Source of the DNA: Xenia sp. Carnegie-2017
Lineage: Eukaryota > Cnidaria > Anthozoa > Malacalcyonacea > Xeniidae
Direction: 5' to 3'
Length of the DNA: 64,000 nucleotides
Assembly: GCF_021976095.1 (NCBI RefSeq)
Contig: NW_025813481.1
Location: 292,501 to 356,500 of the forward strand
Under the pieces are notes generated by a model, which saw only the letters and a program-made list of their open reading frames with translations, did not search any database and had not been told where the DNA came from. How positions within the stretch are numbered: position 1 is the first letter of the stretch; each line of letters starts with the position of its first letter. A program made the translations under genes and the position numbers. Below, one piece after another: positions 1 to 11,289 of the stretch.

Positions 1-276
1 GTTGTCGCATCGTAAGGTCCCGACTGACGTTTCGACAACCTTAGCGGGAGTCATCTTAAGAGACAAATGAGAAGTAAACGTCAGGTTAGCGGTATTTGTT
101 ATCTGGTTTTTAGGTCATTGTATTGTGTGTACAGGAAATGTGTATTGTCATTGTGAATTAGTGTGAAGTGTAATGTTTTTAGTTAATCGTTTGTTTGTAT
201 TGTGAATAAGTCGTTTGTAAGGTGCTTGTAACTGCTGCGATCTGTTCAGGGGAGTTTGTTCCGAGTTGGTATACCA

Positions 277-328
277 ACTTTCTAATGTAAGATACACTTT
301 CTAATATAAGCTACACTTTCTAATGTAA
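277..328 (+). repeat. Three tandem 19-mers at an inversion junction
   Basis: The unit CTTTCTAATGTAAGATACA occurs three times with small changes. It sits exactly where the inverted arm of the Penelope-like element meets the directly oriented part. Confidence 0.8.
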
Positions 329-334
329 GTACTA

Positions 335-517
335 ATGACCATAAAGGACAAAGAACAACCCAACGAACGACAAGGTGCAGTTTACAAAATAAACTGCTCC
401 GACTACCACGCCTCCTATATCGGGGAAAGTGGCAGGAACCTAAACCTAAGACTTACTGAACACAAACGAGCTACTAAGAAACAAGACAAAACTAATCACA
501 TTGCCGAACATCACTAA
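335..517 (+). pseudogene. GIY-YIG endonuclease fragment of a Penelope-like element
   Basis: Sixty codons are open. The residues GAVYKINCSDYHASYIGES fit the start of a GIY-YIG nuclease as found at the C-terminus of Penelope-like polyproteins, followed by RLTEHKRATKKQDKTNHIAEH. The better preserved copy at 49,699-50,022 is nearly identical in this part. It is a remnant of an element and not a host gene; the element is degraded. Confidence 0.8.
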
Positions 518-790
518 ATCGCAAAGCACAACATTGACTGGGACTCGGCAAAATGCATTACTTACAGTACTGACTATAGACAACGGCTTACATTAGAAAG
601 GTTGTATACCAACTTGGAACAACCCCCCCCCCCCTGAACTGATCACAGCACTTACCGGCACCTTACAAACGACTTATTCACAATACAAACAAACGATCAA
701 CTAAAAACATTACACTTCACACTAATTCACAATGACAATACACATTTCCTGTACACACAATACAATGACGTAACAGCCAGATAACAAATA

Positions 791-851
791 CTGACGTTTA
801 CTCCTCATTTGACTCTGAAGATGACTACCGCTAAGGTTGTCGAAACGTCAG
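791..851 (+). ncRNA. Possible decayed hammerhead-ribozyme motif in a Penelope-like end
   Basis: CTGAAGA at 815-821 and GAAA at 842-845 match the hammerhead core boxes. Between them is a possible stem II (GAC/GTC and ACC/GGT around GCTAA). CTGACG (791-796) is complementary to CGTCAG (846-851). A convincing stem I was not found, so this is only hammerhead-like. Hammerhead motifs are known in Penelope-like elements. Confidence 0.35.
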
Positions 852-890
852 TCCACAACAACTAAAACAGTCCTTCTCAGGGCTACACTA

Positions 891-2278
891 ACCTGGACGA
901 TTGACATTTATTAACATGTAACGATACTCCCGGGTTCAAACCATTTACCTTACAGCATTTATTAGTAAATTTAAATATAAGAAAGACGTATCGCGTTTTA
1001 TTGCAGTCTATCTTATTCTGTGATCTATGTATGAAGAATTATTTGCATAGTAGGACTTAATCTGTGGTTTGGCTTTGTGCTCTACAACATCAATTTATAC
1101 TTTCGGGTAGAACCACGTTGAACTATATTTGATATCAGTTGCGATATTGGAAGAATTTATTGCTTCAGCTTCAACTGATCAGTTTCATAAAACTATTTTG
1201 AAATCATTGACGATACTAGGAATCTGATTTTTCCCTGGATTAGCCAATTTATTTCAAATAGCACGCAACGGGGCTACTATAAATTTCTGCTTTTAAATTT
1301 TCGTTTGGAATTTTAAAACGAAAGTAATAAATAAGTTATTGCAATTCATGTAGTGCAGGTTTGGTCAAAAATCAAACTCCATGACGTCGTTTTGATATTT
1401 TGGAGAAACTTGTGTACTTGCTATCTGTTGTGATTGTGGCAATGAAAGAATTTCTTTGTTCTACTCTTATACGAGAAAGTACTAAATTATTTTGATCATT
1501 AAAAATATTTTAATGTTACTGTTGAATCCAAGAACTTGAGCACACAAATGAGCTTTTTCAAGTTTTATATTTCTGCAGGAGTTGAATTTTATGGTCGATA
1601 ATTTATGCCATTTGAAATGAAATGGTTTTCGCGTGCTATTTTGGTGCAGAAATCGAGCTTGTGATTACTATTGCCACTCCTGCTATGACCTTGCAATCAT
1701 GCGTGTGTTCAATGTGACTTGCGCTTCACATGTTCGCTAGAGGTGTTGTTTCTAAAAGCATAAGTCATATTAATGGTGTGGGATAAAATTATTGATTGAA
1801 TAGAATGAAAAGTTAGGCAAAATTAGTCAGAAAAAAGTCATGCTGGGGCTGTTTTCAACAGGGAATACACCAGGAATAAAAAGTTTGCAGTCGATCGGAG
1901 TAAATAATGAATGAAGTCATTAACGTTAGTTCTTCATTGCTTTAACATGATTGTTTTTAAACTACAGCATATACCATTTAATGAGGAATCTCAATTATTG
2001 TGTTTCATAAAATCAATTTTGTGAAGACAAATAAACAGTGCAGTGAAATGTCTAAGGGAATTTTAAGGTGGATCAATTCAATTTCACACCATAAATCCAT
2101 CATTCTATCTATCAACCTTAATGTGAACCTAAAAAACAAGAAGTAAAGTACAATATTATATTTCGAAGTTTGTCACTCTAGTGTTGAGTCTGTAGTTGGT
2201 ATATTTCCAAGTATGTATTTAGATAAAAAGCATACAACCAGCGATTTCACACAAACTTATATGTTTGAGATAACTTGC
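891..2278. other. Intergenic, no gene recognised
   Basis: AT-rich DNA without a supported open reading frame, RNA or mobile-element domain. All six frames are frequently interrupted. Confidence 0.6.
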
Positions 2279-2632
2279 AAGGCACCTTACAAACGACTTA
2301 TTCACAATACAAACAAAAGACAATACACAATTGACACCCAAACATTACAACTAAAAACATCACACCTAAATCACACATCACAACTAAAAACATTTCACTT
2401 CACACTAATTCACAATGACAATACACAATTGACACCCACACATTTCCTCTACACATAATACAACAATGACGTAAGAACCAGATAACAAATACGGCTAACC
2501 TGACGTTTACTCCTCATTTAACTATGAAGATGACTACTGCTTAAGATTGTTGAAACGTCAGTCAACAACAACAAAAACAGTCCTTCTCAGGACTATACCA
2601 ACCTGGACGATCTACATTTATAAACATGTAAT
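2279..2632 (+). mobile_element. 3' end fragment of the same Penelope-like family
   Basis: This stretch matches the 3' region at about 655-935, beginning at the GGCACCTTACAAACGACTTA segment and ending in the ACCTGGACGATC tail. A short internal duplication of the AACTAAAAACAT segment is visible. It carries no coding domain. Confidence 0.75.
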
Positions 2633-3867
2633 TACAGATCTTGACATTTGTTTTTGCCGGAGTTTGTTATCTAATAGTTCTTGACTCCTATAGTTTTAAC
2701 TTTCGGTTAGCGTTGGCAAAGCTCCGATTAATGTCAAGGTCGCAAACTGTCCAACAATGTTTTTTATACTAACCAGTGGCGTCTACAGGATTTTCAGGGT
2801 GGGGAGGGCACAAGGGGCGGGGGATGATATCGAAATCTTTCTTTGCTATTAGTATAAATTTTTTGTCGAGATGTTATGATGATTTTGTTATTAAGATAAA
2901 TTCTTAATTGTGATTTCACAGCAGGAAAAACGTCAAATAGCTAAATATTGTTGCATTTAATTAAGTTTAAAGTTTTATAATTATATCATGTAAACATATT
3001 GTCTTCGAGTTATAGCCATCATGGATTTGATATTATATGTCATTCCAACTGAGAGAACAAGTTATTTTCAACGTTCTATCTTTCTTCGATTTTCAATCTT
3101 GTCTTTGCATAACATAGTGTTTTGACTAAAATTGCAATGATAATTACCTTCCTTTTAAAATATTAAATTATATAAAGGTATATTAATCACCATTTTTCAC
3201 TGCTTTATGTAAACCTGATTTACTCAACTCAACGTTTAGAAACGTCAGATTGAAGATCACCAGGATACAGAAAATCTTAGTTTTTCAATTCAGTAGAGTA
3301 GAGGCAGATTACAGTCATGACGAAACGTATACTCAGCCAACTTTATTGTGACATGATCAACGATTCCCATCGTTGATCGGTGTAGGCTCATTCAAGCGTC
3401 GCTTATATTCAATCGTATTTAGGCTCATAACCTATTGCATTTTAACTATTTCACTGGCAATTGAAAATAAATATATTTTATATTAAAATAAGCAAAAAAT
3501 TACATTACACGACACAAAACGTTCGATAAACGTTTTTAAATTATATAAATAGTAACGTGATAGTAGTTTCTTTTGGTCATTGTGATCAATGACTGATCGT
3601 CGTCACAAAAGAGAGCACCAGTGTTTCTTTCAAGTGAACTGAGTTTTAATATCTGGTATCATGTTGGTGACAACGTAAATTGATTCATCCCAAGATAAAA
3701 GCCGAATGATTAATACTGTGTGATCATCTTTTCTGACAATAATATAGTTTGTGCGTTTAATAATTTATCTGCATTTTCACTTGTGCTTCCATATCATTGT
3801 CATAGAAAAAATTTTGCTATGTTTATTTATGGTAAGAACCGAAAAAAAGCTCTGTTCAAAGTTGTAT
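2633..3867. other. Intergenic, no gene recognised; one perfect short hairpin
   Basis: No gene is supported. The stretch near 2,900-3,090 resembles 12,539-12,700 and is probably dispersed repeat DNA. A perfect 10-bp inverted repeat, GATCAACGAT with loop TCCC, lies at 3,355-3,378; its role is unknown. Confidence 0.5.
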
Positions 3868-6800
3868 ACATATATATATATCTCCATCTTTACTTGTGGT
3901 GATAGAGTAATGGGCGGCGAATAAAACATCCATTTTATACAGAGCTGTTTTAAATAATAAAATAGAGACTTTGTCGTGGTGAAAAATCTGAAAATAGTTC
4001 TAAAGATAGCAAATACCATAGTGAATGGTAAAAGTACTTTAATAAGTTGATAGCTCTTAAAAGAACTGTTTTAAGTTGAGTCGTTGTGTCGTGAATTTGG
4101 AACTATTGGGTAGGTGCTCTTTACTAAACACAGTTCTTTTAAGAACTATCAACTTATTAGATTACTTTTACCATTCACTATGGTGTTTAATATCTTTAGA
4201 ACTATTTATAGTTGTTTTAGTTTGTATGTAGCCATCGCCTCGATGAATTTTTCCTCGCTGGAATAATCAATCAGACTGTGTAAAATGTTGTCTGAAGATT
4301 TGAACGTTGAGGGAGATAAATTTTACAGAGATATAGGCTCTTGGCTATCAAAGCAAGCATATATGACGCTATGCGACTAATTTGGCTCTTACATGTATTA
4401 TGAAAATTTGCAAAAAAAATTAAGTATTTTAAAGAGCGTTATTTCAACACAACAAAGTCTGTAAAACTTACTGCTAATATTGTCACCTTCTACTTCATCG
4501 CCATTGCTTTTAACGTCAAATTACAACCATTAAGACAATATCAACACTGTTTCGCATGTCCATGTAGATAATAAAAACTTTAAAATGCAAGCAGTTGAAA
4601 GAAAACAAAAAAATTTTTGTTCTCTTTGAAAGGACAGGAATGGATTTTAAGGAATTTTTTGAACTATGGTGATTCAGTTTGTGTATGAGTGAATGCGTGC
4701 TTCCTATACTATAAAGACATCAACTGTTGAAGTTGAAGAAGCAGCTGAATAGCTGCTGTTCAGTCAATACAATTATTTGTGACTTGCTCACAGCAACATT
4801 TTCTCCTTTCGTTTATATTTTTCTATATAATATATACATAAAAACTGACAGAAAATTATTTCATATATTTTGTGTTGTTTATATCCCTCCCATCCCGCCC
4901 ATAAATTCATGCATTGTCTGGCGAAACGCTTTGTACGTAATTTTATTACAACTATTTTTCTGGCACCTTTTTATACCATTATAAATTATACCAAAATAAT
5001 CACGTTGTGTTATAAATGGGCAGTTTTGTAGCAGCGCTTTTTTGATTGCAACAGTGACACAAGAATAACTGAGAGTAGATGGATGTTGTTGTGTAAATTA
5101 GTGTAATCTGTATGTACATTTTTTTAGATCATATTTCTTTGAAAATAAAGATTTTTAGCATAATATAATACACGTCAATAATAACAAACGATTCTAACCC
5201 CCCTTTCTCCTCCGAAAGCGTGGCTTTAGTTTTACAGTTTGCTGAATTCTTTCAAAATTTTCTTAATTATTGAAGAGTTTGAACTCATTCCCGGCCTTCA
5301 AGAAGTAGAGCACACGGTATGTATGCTCGTTATAAATGATCTTCAGAGTGTCCCAAAAAGCCCCGTACAAATAATTGCGTATGCAATAAATTGAAATCTG
5401 CAATAATAAAATAGTCTGCAATTCTTGACTTGAAATTCAGCCATGTCGGTGGTCTAATACAAAGAATATTTTATCAGTGCTATTGTTGGCACCAGCCGAG
5501 GCGGGCGAGCAACATTGTTTGATAAATCTCAAGAGAATGGTTGCAAGTCAAGAATAGTTATTTGTTAAGCCAGTTTAATTTAGTCACACTCTATGTTTTT
5601 TCATAGTCGATGCAACGTATCGAAAATATGACTGTATTTTGGTGGCAGTTATTACTCAGTTAATGTCACTTTCATTTTAAAAAGCTTTTGAGGCAAAAAT
5701 CAGTGTATGATATTAGTACTGTTTTGCGTTGACTGATACTTCGCAAACTCCATCAAAAATTCACAGGAAAATTTGGAGCCCAGAAATTTAATTGGGATGG
5801 CAAAATAAAAAAAGATTTCTGGCGCGTTTTTAGAATATGAAACTATCATATATTTCATATAATTACAATTTTTAACTCGTCTCGGCGAGGCGAGTTCACC
5901 CGTTTAAGCAGGACAATTCGCCTCATGTAATCGGCCCTTATACGGCATATCATGCATATATGAATATGCCCTAGCCCCCAATTATTGCTCTAGCTACGTG
6001 CCTGGCAAAGGGCCAGAACTGTCAAGTACATTGCATTATTGGGCGCAATAATGGCAGTGCATACAATACTTTCACGTGGGTTCTATTTTTTGGGGGGTAG
6101 GGGGACGTTCTGTATATATAACGATTCTTTTATTGTAACGAGTATATAAATAGCTTTATTTGAAAAATAAAGTTTATGGATTCATTGAAACTGCGTTTGG
6201 GGAATCATTATGAGCTTTGCACGTGGCAGAATTGAGCTTCCCCGGAAATGTTAATGTATGCATGCAGTATATCAATAGTTTGCTGTTTAAATCCATATTT
6301 TAAAAGTCAAGTTAAAGTCGACTATTTCGTGTATTTCAAAAATGTTTTATTCGTTTAAGGGACAATATAAAGAAAGGATGGATTATTGAACAGACATCGA
6401 TTAATACGTCGACAATCCACAAAGACTGAAGCATTCATAAGCATAACATGCATGGGGTTCTGTCTAGGAAAAATTGTTGTGATTTTATGTGTTCTCTGGT
6501 TATGGTCGCCAATGTTTATGTGATTCAAATTCTTATTGTGATGGTTTCCAACTTCTTGAAGCCAAAATTAACGAAAAGAACCATCGAGGTAAGTACTCAC
6601 TTTATATATCTGCCTTTTGACTGTATAAGCTCATGCATATATATTTGATGCTAAAGCATTTGTTTTTGTTTCTGGTGTTGATATTATATTAAACCACGAC
6701 CCTTCTTATACTTAAAAATTAATATATAACACAGACTTAGAGCAAAGGTAATTACTTCGTTTGACTCAGAATGACCATTTTTTTGTTTATCTCTACTGAC

Positions 6801-8540
6801 AATTTGTTTTGTGTTCCTCATTTGTTTTTACGTTTAAGCGATTTTTTCGTGGAAGCTGTATTTTTAAAAGCAATTTATTTAAGGAATTAAGCAAGTTCAA
6901 TTACATTGTCCTTTTCAACGTTATGTTCAGTGAAAATATAATCTAAATGAGACAATTTTCCTCTCATATGCACTGCAAAAAGGAAAAACACAAAATAACT
7001 CGCGAATGAAATGTTTGTGAAATATTCATTGATTCGTGTCAACCTGATTGAAAATTAAAAAGGAAATTGAGTTCTGGTTTGTTTTTCCATTCATCATTTG
7101 ACCTTACAGCCGTGTGCACTCGAATAAGAAGATCAGGGAATGTTTTGAGAAAGTATTCCTTTGGATCACCAATTTTATAAAATGTTTCTGGTTGTGGTCT
7201 TGGCCGTGGTCGATCGCACCAATGCTGGCCAACATTTCGAATAAGTCTTAAGCATTCTGTCCATGAAGAATCATAATGGGTCTTATTGATTTTCCCATTT
7301 TTCTCGTACGTGCAAAAATAATCATAAACATCACTATCCATTTGACTTTTCCAATCAGAGGGTTCGCTATTCAATTGTTGAACGACACTTGAAAGGGCAT
7401 CATTTGTCTTTATTGGTTGTTGGTTTCCAACTTTACACAACATTTCAAACTTCTCGTAATCCGACAGAAAATATGGGTGTTTCAACGCTTCGTTGGCTGA
7501 TGGTCTGTCTTTGGGTTGTCGCTCTAACATCCACGAAAGAAGATCTTTGAGCGTGGTATCCTTGATTTCATCCAAGCCAACAGGATTTCCATTCAAAAGG
7601 TTGTTTAGTAAATACCGTTCAGGTCCAAATGGATGTTCCCCCTTTGTTGCAACATAATAAGCCACCATTCCAGCGTTCTATTTTTAATAAAAAAGATATC
7701 ATAACAGTCACAACGTGAGTGGTTGATGGTGAAAGTTAAAAAAACATTTTTTTGTTGGTTGCAAAAATCAACAGGGCTTAAATTTCTACAACGATCACCT
7801 ACCATAACATCAGACTGTTTCTTGTAGCGGGATGAGTCAATTGCTTTATTTCCTTCATTATACGACTCTGGAGCTATCCAATTTTTAGCTCCTCTCTGTA
7901 TGCTCTCATATGTCGAAGTTTCATTTGATAATCTTCGACTTATACCGAAGTCAGCGATTAAAAAATTTCCCTGTACATCTCGAAGAACGTTTGAGGGTCT
8001 TATATCACGATGAAGTATAGGACTTGGATCACTGTGAAGATCTGCTAAGCCTTTTAAGATGTGCCTCATGACTTTGGGAAGCACTATTTGAAGCTCATCT
8101 AAAGTAGAAGATTTCACAAAACTTTCCAACGATTCCTCACATAAATCTAATACCAAATATGCAAATTCATCCTCTGGTTCTTCTTCCAGGTAACAATAGT
8201 TCACAACATATTTTGAACGCTTTGCATTGAAGTCGTTCAAAATATCTTTTTCTTGCTTAGCTTGCTCAGTGTAACTATCTCGATTAATCCGTTTTACTGC
8301 TTTTCCATAACCGTCTTTTCCCAGACCAAGATAAACACGGGTTCCATCACTTCCTTTGCCAAGTAAAAACTCTTCCGAGAAAATTACAAATATATCATTA
8401 ACATATTTAACCTTTGTTGGATGTTTCTTACGATATTCCTCCATCTTTTTCAGCTTTTCATGGTGCATTAATGATTTATCAGACAGTATGCCTTAAATTT
8501 AAAGAAAAAATTAACCAATGAGAAAATAGCAATGAAGGCA
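3868..8540. repeat. Segmental duplication, left copy
   Basis: This block is near-identical, apart from indels, to 43,402-48,460 in the same orientation. It starts at an AT dinucleotide run in both places and stops inside an intron of the kinase-KEN gene, just past the shared bases GCAATGAAGGCAT. About 230 bases around 4,315-4,550 are present only in this copy. The unit covers the kinase and KEN exons plus about 3 kb of downstream flank, but not the propeller exon. Confidence 0.9.
3992..4208. repeat. Foldback (MITE-like) inverted repeat
   Basis: Arms of about 75 bases (from AAATAGTTCTAAAGATA to TATCTTTAGAACTATTT) surround a loop of about 50 bases. The same foldback lies at about 43,528-43,748 in the partner duplication. 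Arms this long fit a MITE better than a microRNA precursor. Confidence 0.7.
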
Positions 8541-10520
8541 TTTTGGCTCACAATTACACACAAAATACACATTATACACAATAAAATAAAATAAAATGCA
8601 TAAAATAAAATACACTTCGAGACTTATATTATCAAAAAATCTGTGTAGTGTGTGAATATACCGTATGATAAATTGTAAACATATTACTAGACAAATAGGA
8701 AAATACTATGGAAATCTGTACGTAAATTCAATTTTCCTATGCATTTACTTAAACAGTTTAATAACATGTATACTAGTAATATATGACAATTTATCACACA
8801 CTACATAACATTTTAAATTACAAACTGATAATAGTCATTAACAATATGTATATGTGTATGTGTGTATGTATTTTATGTATTTTTATGTGTGTATTTTTAT
8901 GTGTAATATTATATTATAACCAGCCACCGTAATTGAGGACTTGATTAAGAAGTATCTTAACTTTTTATTACATAACTAAGACTACTAATTCCAATTGTTA
9001 TTCCCAAACACATATCAAATTACATCTTACCCCTAGGACGATGTTCTGGTCTCAATTGAACTTTACGTTCGTTAGTAACGAAAGCCACTCCTCCGTTATC
9101 ATGGTAAACCAGACGAACAGAAACATTAAACATGTCTGCATCATATCCCGTGTTCATAAGCACAACGGTAGACTGATGTTTTTTAGTAACAGCTGAGAAA
9201 GTCTCAACCACTAACTTTGAAGCATCATCTTTAAAGTAGTAACCTGTAATGCACTTGGAGACTGGTGTATAGATAATTTGCCTATATTCTGTAATTTCTT
9301 CATGGATTTGATTAAATTTCCAGTCTTTTAAAAAATTTCCTTTCATGTTGTAGATGAGGAGTCTATAAAATTTGTGAAAACGTTCGTTTCGATAGGTTAT
9401 CGTCGTTATGGTGTCATCATCAGAGATAGACAAACATTTCACATCATCAATAATTGGGTAATAATAATCTCTCATCCAGCGAGGCTCCAGAAAGACTTCA
9501 CCATTTTTGTAACATCCACATAAGTAGACATTGAGTAGCTCACCGTCAACAAATGCAATGACAATTCTTTCATCTCGTGTTACGGTTATAAACGCATTTT
9601 GCGCGTTTTTGTTGTCGAGGAAATTTAATGTAGATTGTTGGACTGTACCATTTTTTGAAAAAACTGTTAACATGTGATTCCAAAATAGCTTTTGTCTAGA
9701 GCCAGAAAGAACATATACCACGCCACTGTTATCAACTGTCATACATTTAACTTCCGAATCATCAATCTCACAACTTTCTTTACACCACGGTTGAAGCTTT
9801 CCTGTTTCCCTGTCAAGTTTTTGGAGTTTGTTTCCAGAAAAAATCAGCAGTTCTCCTTCGTTGGTTAAAGTGATTTCTTTATCGACATATAGGTGAGCTT
9901 CATCCTTATGAAAATGAGATACTGACCAAGGCGTTGAGATACTTGGAGTTCTTTCTACCGACATGAAATATAAAGGATGGAACGTTTCCTCCAAACATTT
10001 AATCAATGGCCATTCAAGAACTGCGTGCCTTTGGGATGTGTGGTTGGAAATAAAATCTGCCATTGATAAATTGATCTTTAGTAAATCGCGAACGACTTTC
10101 TGTCTCCTATTTAAATTGAAAAAATGCTCTCCAACCTCAGGCAATGAATTTAAATCTTTTAAGTATAGCATCAAATGATTTCCTGCTGCCTCACTATCAT
10201 TTAAATGTTGAAGAACAGAGCTTGCGATGCAAATCCTGCACGCTGTTATTTTATCAGCAATTGTTAGTAATGCATCACAAAATTCACGTTTGGCTTTTTC
10301 TTCTGCCTGTTTAAACAACTTTTTAGACGACGTCAGTCGTTTTTTTAACTAATTCTGTTACTTCTGTTGACTCCGCATATTTCATACTTTCAATCGCTTC
10401 ATTAAATAGACTGAGACTTTTTAGTGTTCCTGATAGGGCATTGATCCTACCAAACCAATCCAGTATTTTAAGTACGTGTGCTGGAACACCCGTAGATAAA
10501 CTTCTTTGTGCTAGATCCAT
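7039..10520 (-). CDS. Propeller-like sensor / protein kinase / KEN ribonuclease fusion (IRE1- and RNase L-like)
   Basis: Three exons are proposed: 10520-9031, 8491-7803 and 7677-7039. The donor GTAAGA at 9030 and the AG acceptor at 8493-8492 agree in phase, as do GT at 7802 and AG at 7679-7678. The 10520 ATG follows an in-frame stop. Exon 1 (about 496 codons) has a helical N-terminus, then beta-rich repeats typical of a propeller (LTNEGELLIFSGNKLQ, MTVDNSGVVYVLSG, CLSISDDDTITTITY). Exon 2 carries kinase motifs: GKGSDGTRVYLG, the YGKAVKR lysine, HRDIRPSN, IADFGIS and WIAPES. Exon 3 finishes the kinase and adds a KEN domain with LRLIRNVGQHW, which matches the RN...H active-site segment of IRE1 and RNase L. 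No membrane segment is visible, so a cytosolic protein is likely. Oddities: the catalytic-loop lysine is arginine (HRDIRPSN), and exon 1 needs a one-base shift in a seven-A run near 10,350, which could be an assembly error or a real break. By family, kinase dimerisation would activate RNA cleavage. Confidence 0.75.
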
Positions 10521-10529
10521 TGTTAATGC

Positions 10530-11285
10530 AATATTTTGAGAAGCTCAATTCTAGATATTTTTCTTCTTTGTTTTGACAATCTAAAATAGTTTTTGTAATT
10601 AGCAATACATAAGGGAATTAAGGAAAGCTAGAATGGTTCATTTGAGAAATAAAAATGCACTTGTCATAGCACAAATTCTTAGGTAACCTCCACAGAATTT
10701 TCATTCATGTGACAATACTTGCCGACGATTACTGGTTTTACAATAGCAATAGCATTATTAAAATATTCTTTTGTATTTGACCACCAACATAGCAACCGTG
10801 ACGTAAAATGCAATGCAGCTATGTTACCCAAACATTTAGGTAGTCTGGATGTTTATCGAACAACTACCATACATAGTTTAAAACTGCTTCAAGCCAAAAC
10901 TTTGAAATTAGATGTACAGGTCAAAGCCATGTTAGTATGAGATATTCCCAACTTAAATCCGAATTACCTTAATTGTTAGGGTTTAACACTTCTTATTAAT
11001 TGTAACGACGTTTTTGATTGGCTAACTTCTATACAAGTGGCAGGGGGCTATGTGAAAATATTGTATATTATTTGTGAGAAAGAAGAACATCTTCATATAT
11101 CAGATGAATAAGGAAAGTTAGTTCATGTAAGATTTCATTCCCAAAACATAGTGCCCGCGCAAAAAAACGTTTTCGAGATTTTTTAAGTTCTTGTAGTTTA
11201 TTTTTTTATTGGATATCATACCTCTGCCTGATGTTTTATCTCAATTACTTTGCTTTTTTTTCTTCATGCAACAGACCTTTCAACT
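10530..11285. other. Upstream flank of the kinase-KEN gene, no gene recognised
   Basis: No supported coding region. The minus-strand promoter of the 10,520 gene should lie here, but no clear core element can be named. Confidence 0.4.
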
Positions 11286-11289
11286 ACAC

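Larger units (their letters stand above)
1..890. mobile_element. Penelope-like element fragment folded as an inverted repeat
   Basis: Bases 1 to about 290 are the reverse complement of about 595 to 880. Both arms carry the same 3' terminal region, with the AAACGTCAG-type end. Between the arms lies a short plus-strand GIY-YIG coding fragment. The same family recurs at 2,279-2,632 and 49,518-50,209. Penelope-like elements are retroelements with a reverse transcriptase and a GIY-YIG endonuclease, and they are known to leave truncated copies with partly inverted terminal repeats. The copy is incomplete: no reverse transcriptase region is present. Confidence 0.8.

Noticed and set aside
2213-2458. 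81-codon plus-strand ORF starting MYLDKKHTT
   Set aside because: It lies in the 3' untranslated region of a Penelope-like fragment and has no domain.
3992-4208. Possible microRNA precursor hairpin
   Set aside because: The arms are ~75 bases with MITE-like ends and the unit sits in duplicated repeat DNA. A microRNA cannot be claimed.
6448-6648. Plus-strand ORF MHGVLSRKNCC with a GTAAGT donor
   Set aside because: The duplicated copy near 46,320 has an early stop in the same frame and no following exon was found, so coding is not supported.
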